Shown here piece after piece: positions 56,573 through 64,000 of a DNA stretch of 64,000 nucleotides. A program made the translations under genes and the position numbers. The notes below the pieces were generated by a model that was not told the origin of the DNA, searched no databases, and worked only from the letters and a program-made list of their open reading frames with translations. Source of the DNA: Soonwooa buanensis (GTDB taxonomy: Bacteria > Bacteroidota > Bacteroidia > Flavobacteriales > Weeksellaceae); the NCBI RefSeq assembly GCF_900167905.1, contig NZ_FUYZ01000001.1, positions 496,001 through 560,000 on the forward strand, read 5' to 3'. How positions within the stretch are numbered: position 1 is the first letter of the stretch; each line of letters starts with the position of its first letter.

Positions 56573-58165
56573 TTATCTTTTGCTTCTTTTTCCTGTATCT
56601 TTAGCATCTTGCGCTACACGGAAACCAATCCAACTGAAAGTTCTGCCTTGATCTTTGAATCTTCTGTGTCCTGGATCTAACCAGTAAGAAGAGTCTAACC
56701 AAGATCCACCTTTAACAACTCTAACTTCGTTAGTAATTGCAGTTGTAACTTGTTTTTTCTGTTTTTCTAAGATAACGTTACCTCTTTTATCAACAACAAA
56801 TCCTTTTCTAACAGAGTTATACATATTAAAAGTACTATCCGCATTTGCACCAGACATGTCTAGTGAAGACTGGTAGTCACCATCTCTATAGTTACGATCA
56901 TCAGCAACAATTTGCTTCTCGTATTCTCCAGGTAGTCCTCTATATACTAATTGTCCGTTAGCCATTGTATCGTACTTCATTTCTACATTACCAACTTTCT
57001 TGTAAGTTCCGTCAGCATTTTTTTCAGATTTTAGAACAACGTTACCTCTATAATAGTTGAAGTCATTAAAATCTTCGTCAATCTGTGGACGATAGATATC
57101 AGCAACCCATTCTGCTACGTTACCATACATACCAAATACACCTAAGTCATTTGATTGGTATTTTCTAACATCCGAAGTTGTAGGTGAACCATCGTTCTTC
57201 CAACCTGCAACACCAGAATAATCACCTTTACCCATTTTGAAGTTCTCCATGTACATTCCTCTGTTACGACCTTTTGTACCTTTTAACTTATCAATTTCGG
57301 GTTCTTTACCTAAGTAATTGTTATACTTTCTGTTCTTTTGCATACCAAGAGCTGCAAATTCCCACTCTACCTCTGTTGGAAGTCTGAATTTTTCAACTAA
57401 TCCAGATGTTCCACCTTTATTAGCAGCAAGTATTCTAGTATTCGATGTTTTGATACCAGTTTGCTTTTGTAGTTTGTTTTTATCTACAATTGCATCCAAT
57501 TCTGCATCATTAGCTTTATACTTATCCATGCTGAAAGTACTTTCTCCTTGGTAATTAGATTCGTTGGTGTACAAATCCTTAGGAAGAATACCTTTTTGCA
57601 TTAAAGCTTTTTCGTTAGCACGGTTAGTTAACCAATCGCAATATTTGGTAGCTTGTAACCAAGATACACCAACTACAGGATAATAGTCAAATTCCGGATT
57701 ACGGAAATAGGTTTCTGAGTAAGAATTTCTAGACAACTTATTATTCCACACCAAAGTATCTGGCATTGCACCGGCATAGATGTTCTTAAAGTTAGGATCT
57801 GATGGCGGGAATACATACTTTAACCAAGTTACATATTCGCGATACTCATAGTTAGTAATTTCGGTCTCTCCAATAAAGTAAGAGCTAACTTGCATACGAC
57901 GAGGGGTATTATTCCAATCATGCATGACATCGTCTTGCACCAACCCCATCGTAAAAGTACCACCATCTATATAGACCATACCTGGCCACCCTTTCTGTTT
58001 TTGTTGCTTAGCTGAGAAAAAATAACCATTTTTCTCGTTGGGTTTCCAACCAGTTTTACTAGTAAAACGCTTCGTTCCACCGCCGCTTTTCGTGTTCCCT
58101 CCACCGCAACTTGCAAGTATCAAAGCTGACCCGATAGCAAGTGAAAACAATTTAATTTGTTTCAT
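56573..58165 (-). CDS. gldJ: Gliding motility lipoprotein GldJ
   Basis: From the ATG at 58165 the protein is 530 residues, with a lipoprotein signal (LILASC). A five-residue longer start is possible but lies before the signal peptide. The body is a formylglycine-generating-enzyme/SUMF1-like domain, with YIDGGTFTMGLV at the start, VVGVSWLQATKYCDW and RLPTEVEWEFAALG in the middle and WIGFRVAQD at the end. GldJ is an outer-membrane lipoprotein needed for gliding and for the type IX secretion motor complex. It is divergent from porU, an arrangement conserved in flavobacteria, and is followed by a terminator. Confidence 0.95.
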   Translation of the reverse strand: MKQIKLFSLAIGSALILASCGGGNTKSGGGTKRFTSKTGWKPNEKNGYFFSAKQQKQKGWPGMVYIDGGTFTMGLVQDDVMHDWNNTPRRMQVSSYFIGETEITNYEYREYVTWLKYVFPPSDPNFKNIYAGAMPDTLVWNNKLSRNSYSETYFRNPEFDYYPVVGVSWLQATKYCDWLTNRANEKALMQKGILPKDLYTNESNYQGESTFSMDKYKANDAELDAIVDKNKLQKQTGIKTSNTRILAANKGGTSGLVEKFRLPTEVEWEFAALGMQKNRKYNNYLGKEPEIDKLKGTKGRNRGMYMENFKMGKGDYSGVAGWKNDGSPTTSDVRKYQSNDLGVFGMYGNVAEWVADIYRPQIDEDFNDFNYYRGNVVLKSEKNADGTYKKVGNVEMKYDTMANGQLVYRGLPGEYEKQIVADDRNYRDGDYQSSLDMSGANADSTFNMYNSVRKGFVVDKRGNVILEKQKKQVTTAITNEVRVVKGGSWLDSSYWLDPGHRRFKDQGRTFSWIGFRVAQDAKDTGKRSKR

Positions 58166-58321
58166 AGTTGATATAATCATTTACAAAGTACAAAGAAAAA
58201 ATAAATATTTTAATAAATCAAATAATGATATGCTTTTTTTCTAACGTGGATAAATAAGTTTTATTGTTATATATCTTTTTTTAGAAATTTTCGTTTATTT
58301 TGTAAATTGAATATATTCTCA

Positions 58322-61300
58322 ATGAAAAAGAACTTTTACTCTTTATTGTTTGTTGCAATCTCAATTGGTGCTTTTGGACAAAAGGTCAATATCCAGTGGG
58401 AAGGAAGCAAATCTTTTGATTTTAGTAGTTACAAGCAGAATTTACCTTATTTCAAAAATGAAGGTTATGACGTAGGCTCTCGTGGTGTAAGCATCGTTGT
58501 TGAGAAAAAAAATGAGGGCAAACAAGTCATTGCCAAAAATTTTGCTTGGGAAAAAGCTAAGAGCGAAGACTTGTATGATATTAATCCTGAGTTTTTACCA
58601 AATGAAGATAGTTTTGAGGTTGTTTACGCTTATAGTGAGAAGTTAAATTCGGAAGTTGGCAGCGTATATGTTCCCACTTTTAAAAAAGTTAATAATGTAA
58701 TCTACCGACTTTTATCTGTAGATGTTGAATTATCGAACAAAAACTATGTTGTTAATAAAGGGATCGGACTAGGTACAACAGAAAATCCATTAGAAAGTGG
58801 TACTTTTTATAAAATAAAAGTAGAAAAATCTGGAGTTTTTAAGATTACTAAAAAATTCTTACAAGACAACGGCATCAATGTCTCAGGGATTAATCCTAAT
58901 AACTTTAGAATCTATGGCAACGGTGGCTTAATGCTTCCGGAGAACAATTCTGATGCTCGTTATGCAGCCTTGCAAGAGAATGCAATACAAGTTGTGGGAG
59001 GTGATGATGGCGTCTGGAATGATGATGACTATGCCCTTTTCTACGCGCAAGGTCCTAATGGTTTTAACCTAACGGGAACTACAACGAGAAATGGACGAAT
59101 TGATACACGCCGAAATAAAAGTTCCAATTATATTAATATTTACGAGGATTACGCTTACTATTTTATAAACTTTGATAAGGGTCCTGGTAAACGAATTAAT
59201 CCCGAAGATACCGCAGTCCCTAGTAGTCTACTTTCTCGTTATGATGACTATCAATACATTAACGAAGAAAAGTACAACCTTATGAAGCTTGGCCGTCTTT
59301 GGGTTGGTGATGCTTTCACGACACCTAAAGAGGTTAAATTTGATGTAAGAACTCCAATTCTCTCCACAGATATTGTTAAATATAACACTAGAGTTGCAGC
59401 TAAAGATGGTAAAAATAATCAAATAGAAATCTCAGTTAATGGCAAAAACAGTACAACTATTGCAGTGGGTGTTGAAAATGTTTCGTTGTTGGTAAGCGAA
59501 AACATCCTGTCAAATACGCCGACTTCTAGTATTACTTTTAACTATAAGCCAAATACAGGTCCCAATCCTTATGGACAATTCTATTGGGATTATGCAGAAA
59601 TCACTTACAAACAAGATTTAAGTTTTAATAACATTGGACAATTAGCTTTCCGAAGTTATGATATTAATGAAAAAACTGACAACCTATATGGTTTTAGCAT
59701 TTCGAACACCACTGGACTTGAACAGGTTTGGGATGTATCTGACGTAACGAATGTCAAACGAAAAGTTAACAAAAATACAAGTGCTTCTAGTTTTAATTTT
59801 GGTTATCAAACAAGCAGCACCAACAAATTTTTTAATAACGAATTCGTAGCATTTAACCAATCAGCCGCCTATAATCCAACCTTTGTCGGACGTATTGATA
59901 ATCAAAATTTGTCTGCTTTATCTAATGTTAATTATCTTATCATTACCCAAGCCAACATGATTGGTGAGGCACAAAGACTAGCCAATTATCATAGAAGCAA
60001 AAGTAATATGAATGTAGAAATTGTTGATATCAACAAAATCTACAACGAATATAGCAGTGGTAGCAAAGATATAACGGCAGTACGCGATTTTGTTACAAAA
60101 CTTAATGCAAGTGGCAGCCTAAAATATGTTTTCTTACTTGGTGATACGTCGTATGATTTTAAAGATCGTGTCCCAAATAATACTGACGTAATCCCTAGTT
60201 ACCAAAGTGAGGAAAGTCATAACTACTCGGACACTTATGTTACAGATGACTATTTTGTAATGACAAAACCTCAAGGAGATATTGTAGATATTTCGAAGCT
60301 TATCCCAAATATTCCTATTGGCCGATTGCCAGCGGCAAATGTTGCCGAAGCTAAATTATTAATCGATAAAACATTGGCATATTATAATGCCTTACCTGGA
60401 CAATCTTCACCTTTTGGAGAGTGGCGAATGAAGTTAGACTTTGTGGTAGATGACAACGATAATGAGACCTCGACGCCTTTCCACAATACTATGAATGCTT
60501 CTTTGGTTTCAAATTTTGAAACAGGTACGGCCCGTTCAGAATACAATGTACGAAAACTCTATCTTGATGCTTTCCCTCCAGAAACGACTGCCGGAGGACA
60601 ACGATATCCGCAAGTTAATCAAGCGATAAGTAACGATGTCGGTAATAGCCTTTACTTATTCTACTTCGGGCATGGAGGTATCAATGGTTGGGCACAAGAA
60701 CGTGTATTAACAACCTCCGAAATTAGTAACTTCAACAATTTCACATCATTATATAGCAGATTTCCGCTAGTGTCAACTATTACTTGTGAGTTTACACTTT
60801 GGGATGATCCAGGAACATACTCTGCTGGAGAACAAGTTATAAAATTAAAAACTGGTGGCGCTGCAACGATGATCACTTCTAGCCGAGCAATTGCAACGTC
60901 TTACGGAGAAGACTTTACAGGAATTTTAACAAATAATATTTTTAATCTAGAGTTAGAAAATGACAGATTCCGTACACTTGGTAATTCATTTTTAGAAGCA
61001 AGAAAAAAACGAGGCGCTGACATTAACCATCTAAAAGTAAATTATCTAGGTGACCCAGCAATGACATTATCCAGACCACAACGTCTCCTAAACATTGACG
61101 AAGTTGTTACTCCCGAAGCTGGCAAAATCAGAGCTTTAGATTTTGTTAAAATAACAGGTCACGTTAACAAAGCTGACGGTACACCAGATGACACTTTTAC
61201 AGGTAGAGCAGTCATTAATATCTTTGATAAAAAACTAGATAAGGTCACGCGTAATAATGATCCTTATAAAGATATGAAACCACCACTTCAATATAAGGAA

Positions 61301-62215
61301 GAAGGCAGTCCAATTGTAAAAGCTTCTGGAAAAGTTGAAAATGGAAAGTTCACGGTTGAATTTTATGTTCCGAAAGATATTAATTACAATCTAGGAACAG
61401 GTAGACTATTGGCGTATGCTGATAACAAATCTTACGATGTATTCTACAATGGTCCCGTAACTGTTGGTGGCATTAATCCTAATGGTGTTAATGACACCGA
61501 GCCACCAAAAGTTAATCTGTACATGAACAACGTTAACTTTGCTAATGGTGGTATAACCGATCAAAATCCCATGTTACTAGCCTGCGTTACTGACAACATT
61601 GGTATTAACTCAACTGGATCTGGTATTGGTCATGATATAACTGTCTTGCTAGATGGCGAAGTTATCAACACTAAAGTATTAAATGACTTCTACTCTCCTG
61701 GTGAAGGAAATGGATGTGTTAATGCAAGCTTAAGCGACTACCAAAAAGGCAATGTTACCTACCCTTTCAGAAATTTAAAACCTGGAGAACATCAATTAAC
61801 ATTTAAAATTTGGGATATTAACAATAATTCGACGACCTCTACGTTAAACTTTGTAGTGAAAGATGAAAGTCAACAACAGTTGGTCATTAACCGACCTCTC
61901 AACTGGCCAAATCCATTTACCAATAAGACATACGTACAGTTTGAACATAATTGCGATGATATTTTGGATGTTAATGTTCAGATCTTTACTATTACGGGAA
62001 AATTAGTGAGAACATTGACCAACTCGATCACTGCAGAACCGTTCTTAGAAGGCTACAGAACTCCTAAACAAGCTATCGAATGGGATGGTAAAGACGATTT
62101 TGGAGATACTGTTGCAAAAGGAACATATATTTTTAAGATATTTGCAAGAAGTCAAAACCAAGACAAATGTAAAGGCAGCGCAACTGCAGTCGAAAAAATG
62201 GTATTATTAAAATAA
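58322..62215 (+). CDS. porU: Type IX secretion system sortase PorU
   Basis: The 1297-residue protein starts at 58322 with a Sec signal peptide (ends IGAFGQ). An ATG five codons earlier would add residues before the signal. The central part is a C25 (gingipain-like) cysteine peptidase fold with likely catalytic His784 in YFGHGGINGW and Cys822 in TITCEFTLWDDP. The C-terminal part has beta-sandwich domains and a final sorting-type segment (NWPNPFTNKTYVQF, with GTYIFKIFA). PorU cuts off the sorting tail of T9SS cargo at the surface and links the cargo to lipopolysaccharide. It is followed by porV after 51 bp and would process the tails of the GH18 enzyme and the repeat protein in this window. Confidence 0.95.
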   Translation: MKKNFYSLLFVAISIGAFGQKVNIQWEGSKSFDFSSYKQNLPYFKNEGYDVGSRGVSIVVEKKNEGKQVIAKNFAWEKAKSEDLYDINPEFLPNEDSFEVVYAYSEKLNSEVGSVYVPTFKKVNNVIYRLLSVDVELSNKNYVVNKGIGLGTTENPLESGTFYKIKVEKSGVFKITKKFLQDNGINVSGINPNNFRIYGNGGLMLPENNSDARYAALQENAIQVVGGDDGVWNDDDYALFYAQGPNGFNLTGTTTRNGRIDTRRNKSSNYINIYEDYAYYFINFDKGPGKRINPEDTAVPSSLLSRYDDYQYINEEKYNLMKLGRLWVGDAFTTPKEVKFDVRTPILSTDIVKYNTRVAAKDGKNNQIEISVNGKNSTTIAVGVENVSLLVSENILSNTPTSSITFNYKPNTGPNPYGQFYWDYAEITYKQDLSFNNIGQLAFRSYDINEKTDNLYGFSISNTTGLEQVWDVSDVTNVKRKVNKNTSASSFNFGYQTSSTNKFFNNEFVAFNQSAAYNPTFVGRIDNQNLSALSNVNYLIITQANMIGEAQRLANYHRSKSNMNVEIVDINKIYNEYSSGSKDITAVRDFVTKLNASGSLKYVFLLGDTSYDFKDRVPNNTDVIPSYQSEESHNYSDTYVTDDYFVMTKPQGDIVDISKLIPNIPIGRLPAANVAEAKLLIDKTLAYYNALPGQSSPFGEWRMKLDFVVDDNDNETSTPFHNTMNASLVSNFETGTARSEYNVRKLYLDAFPPETTAGGQRYPQVNQAISNDVGNSLYLFYFGHGGINGWAQERVLTTSEISNFNNFTSLYSRFPLVSTITCEFTLWDDPGTYSAGEQVIKLKTGGAATMITSSRAIATSYGEDFTGILTNNIFNLELENDRFRTLGNSFLEARKKRGADINHLKVNYLGDPAMTLSRPQRLLNIDEVVTPEAGKIRALDFVKITGHVNKADGTPDDTFTGRAVINIFDKKLDKVTRNNDPYKDMKPPLQYKEEGSPIVKASGKVENGKFTVEFYVPKDINYNLGTGRLLAYADNKSYDVFYNGPVTVGGINPNGVNDTEPPKVNLYMNNVNFANGGITDQNPMLLACVTDNIGINSTGSGIGHDITVLLDGEVINTKVLNDFYSPGEGNGCVNASLSDYQKGNVTYPFRNLKPGEHQLTFKIWDINNNSTTSTLNFVVKDESQQQLVINRPLNWPNPFTNKTYVQFEHNCDDILDVNVQIFTITGKLVRTLTNSITAEPFLEGYRTPKQAIEWDGKDDFGDTVAKGTYIFKIFARSQNQDKCKGSATAVEKMVLLK

Positions 62216-62266
62216 CTAAAGAATAAAAATATTAAAACGGTAAAATTTACCACTAACTAACTAATT

Positions 62267-63421
62267 ATGAATTTGACAAAAAAACTCTTTTTAGGTTTGG
62301 GATTAGGTATGAGCATTGCAGCCTACTCTCAATCTGACTACACAGTACTAACAGGAGCTCCTTTTTTAAGAATTTCGCCAGACGCAAGAGCAGGAGGTAT
62401 GGGAGATCAAGGGGTTGCGACATCAACGGATGTTTTTTCACAATTTTGGAATGCTGCAAAATATCCTTTTGCAAAAAATACTTCTGGTGTTGGAGTTAAC
62501 TATACACCGTATATGAGTAAGTTAACAAACGATGTTTTCTTACTTTATGGTTCTTTCTATACCTTTTTAGGTGATGATGAAAGATCTACCCTTAGTGCCA
62601 GTATCTACTACTTCAATATGGGAGAAGTTAATCTAAGCCAATATGTTGGAGGCGTGGTGTCTGATATGGGAACCACCAAACCAAACGAATTCTCTCTAGA
62701 TGTTGCTTATGGTCTAAAACTAACAGACAATTACTCCATGGCTGTTACTGGACGTTTCATTAGATCAGACTTAGGTGGTAGCTTCAATTCGGATAATACA
62801 TTAAAACCAGCTAATACTTTTGCAGTTGACGTATCTGGTTACTTCAGATCTCCAAAACATCAAAGTATCGGTGATTACGAAGGACGTGTTAATGCTGGTT
62901 GGGCTGTACAAAATCTTGGTCCAAGATTAGATTACACAGGTGACGAAAACTCTAGATCATATCTTCCAACAATGGCAAGATTAGGTGTAGGTTATGACTT
63001 ATTCATTGATGATCTTAACAGATTCAGTATCAGCGGTGAAGCTTCAAAACTTTTAGTACCAGGTCCAGAAGTTTCTGATCACGATGCTAACGGAAAACCA
63101 ATTTACACGATCCCTAACGTAGGTGTTATGGAAGGTATCGGAAAATCATTCGGTAACAAAAAAAGTATTATGTTCTCAGGAGCTGCAGAATATTCTTACG
63201 ATGATGCATTTGCAATCCGTGCGGGTTACTTTACAGAAAGTCCTGAGCAAGGTGCAAGACAATATGCAACAGTTGGTGTAGGTCTTAAGTATCAATCTTT
63301 CGGATTAGACTTATCTTATCTAATTAACATGTCAAAAGTTAACAGTGCTTTGGACAACACCCTTAGATTTGGTTTAACTTGGAATATTGGAGGCGAAACT
63401 TACAACTCTCAAGATTATTAA
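62267..63421 (+). CDS. porV: Type IX secretion system outer-membrane protein PorV (LptO)
   Basis: The 384-residue protein has a Sec signal peptide (ends AAYSQ) and a FadL-like beta-barrel with the early ISPDARAGGMGDQGVATS motif of PorV. It shuttles T9SS cargo to the PorU sortase on the outer membrane. It follows porU by 51 bp and is ended by a clear terminator. Confidence 0.95.
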   Translation: MNLTKKLFLGLGLGMSIAAYSQSDYTVLTGAPFLRISPDARAGGMGDQGVATSTDVFSQFWNAAKYPFAKNTSGVGVNYTPYMSKLTNDVFLLYGSFYTFLGDDERSTLSASIYYFNMGEVNLSQYVGGVVSDMGTTKPNEFSLDVAYGLKLTDNYSMAVTGRFIRSDLGGSFNSDNTLKPANTFAVDVSGYFRSPKHQSIGDYEGRVNAGWAVQNLGPRLDYTGDENSRSYLPTMARLGVGYDLFIDDLNRFSISGEASKLLVPGPEVSDHDANGKPIYTIPNVGVMEGIGKSFGNKKSIMFSGAAEYSYDDAFAIRAGYFTESPEQGARQYATVGVGLKYQSFGLDLSYLINMSKVNSALDNTLRFGLTWNIGGETYNSQDY

Positions 63422-63440
63422 TCTTTATCCAAATATTATT

Positions 63441-63478
63441 AAAAATGCCTCTGTTATGAGGCATTTTTCTTTTATTTT
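63441..63478 (+). terminator. Terminator of the porU-porV transcript
   Basis: An 11-bp stem (AAAAATGCCTC with GAGGCATTTTT, 6-nt loop) is followed by a T-rich run. It lies 19 bp after the porV stop and just before the next plus-strand gene. Confidence 0.85.
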
Positions 63479-63484
63479 TGTTAT

Positions 63485-64000
63485 ATGAATTATACTTCGG
63501 AACTCAAAAAATTTTTAACAAGCCAATATATTTTTGCAGGGACAAGAATTGCCTTGGCTATTGTTATTCCGAGTATTATTCTAGCGCATTTTGGCTTATT
63601 GCAAGAATATTTTCTTTTCCCAATGGGGACAAGTTTTGTAGGCCTTACCGACCAACCTGGACCATTTGTAAGACGACGTAACACTTTAGCTTTTGCTGTC
63701 ATTTCTTACTTTTTTGTTGCTTTAATAGCCAGTCTCGTCAAAGATTTCCAAATTATCGTTTATTTAGAAATCATCCTTTTTGGAATGTTCTTTTCGCTAA
63801 TTGGCGTCTACGGAACACGACTTGCTGGCGTTGGATCTTTATCTTTAGTCGTCCTCAGCATCTTTATTGATGGACATCTGACGGGACATGATGTTATTAA
63901 AAGTTTAATCATATTTCTGGGAGGTTGTATTTGGTTTGTCATTGTATTTTTAATTGTATCGACTTTACAACCCTACAAATTAGCGAGTCAAATGGTCGGC
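63485..64000 (+). CDS. FUSC-like inner-membrane protein (3' end cut by window edge)
   Basis: An open frame of 172 codons runs from the ATG at 63485 to the window edge without a stop. It encodes five to six hydrophobic segments (for example ARIALAIVIPSIILAHF-like and VIVFLIVSTL) with a DQPGP segment after the second. This fits the N-terminal membrane half of FUSC/YccS-type proteins, which are fusaric-acid-resistance or aromatic acid exporters of unclear substrate. The cytoplasmic half would lie beyond the window. The gene starts 7 bp after the porV terminator. Confidence 0.75.
   Translation, partial: MNYTSELKKFLTSQYIFAGTRIALAIVIPSIILAHFGLLQEYFLFPMGTSFVGLTDQPGPFVRRRNTLAFAVISYFFVALIASLVKDFQIIVYLEIILFGMFFSLIGVYGTRLAGVGSLSLVVLSIFIDGHLTGHDVIKSLIIFLGGCIWFVIVFLIVSTLQPYKLASQMVG

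Overview
The window comes from a low-G+C Bacteroidota chromosome, most likely a flavobacterium of the Chryseobacterium/Weeksellaceae type. The evidence is the gliding and type IX secretion genes (gldJ, porU, porV), proteins ending in T9SS sorting domains, a SusC/SusD glycan-uptake pair, and promoters of the Bacteroidota TAnnTTTG type. No rRNA, tRNA, insertion sequence or CRISPR array could be supported.

Region 1 (1-12.3 kb, all minus strand) is a metal-efflux and redox island. Read in the direction of transcription it holds a small His-rich exported protein, a CzcA-like RND pump with outer-membrane channel and adaptor, a haem-binding protein, a P2-like P-type ATPase, a second copy of the small His-rich protein, a thioredoxin, an ApbE flavin transferase, a DUF4266 lipoprotein and a DUF3570 protein cut by the window edge. 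Glutamine is mostly CAG here, and the DNA looks richer in G+C than what follows. A 755-bp gene-poor junction (12.3-13.05 kb) carries a perfect 23-bp inverted repeat, a probable gene remnant and an orphan terminator.

Region 2 (13.0-31.4 kb, all minus strand) is a polysaccharide utilisation locus that fits high-mannose N-glycans: an AraC regulator, SusC, SusD, an MFS transporter, GH130, two GH92, GH125, a T9SS-secreted multidomain GH18 endoglycosidase, a ROK sugar kinase and a mannose-6-phosphate-isomerase-like cupin. Together these can cut the glycan from protein, import it, trim alpha-mannose in the periplasm, carry Man-beta-1,4-GlcNAc across the inner membrane, split it by phosphorolysis and pass mannose to glycolysis.

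Region 3 (31.6-45.2 kb) is mixed: an SDR, a GDPD-family phosphodiesterase, DNA ligase ligA, a small membrane protein, a two-domain chromate transporter, a T9SS-exported repeat protein, a Fur-family regulator beside a Zn/Cd P1B ATPase, a trimethylamine monooxygenase, a decayed copy of that ATPase's 3' end, an MgtC-like protein and a ParB-like protein. Intergenic repeats lie upstream of ligA.

Region 4 (45.2-64 kb) has a TetR-controlled tripartite multidrug efflux operon (TolC, HlyD, DHA2 MFS), then core genes: DNA polymerase III delta', an outer-membrane protein, lptC, anmK, a small SRPBCC protein, a NUDIX hydrolase, murF, gldJ, porU, porV, and the start of an FUSC-like membrane protein cut by the right edge.
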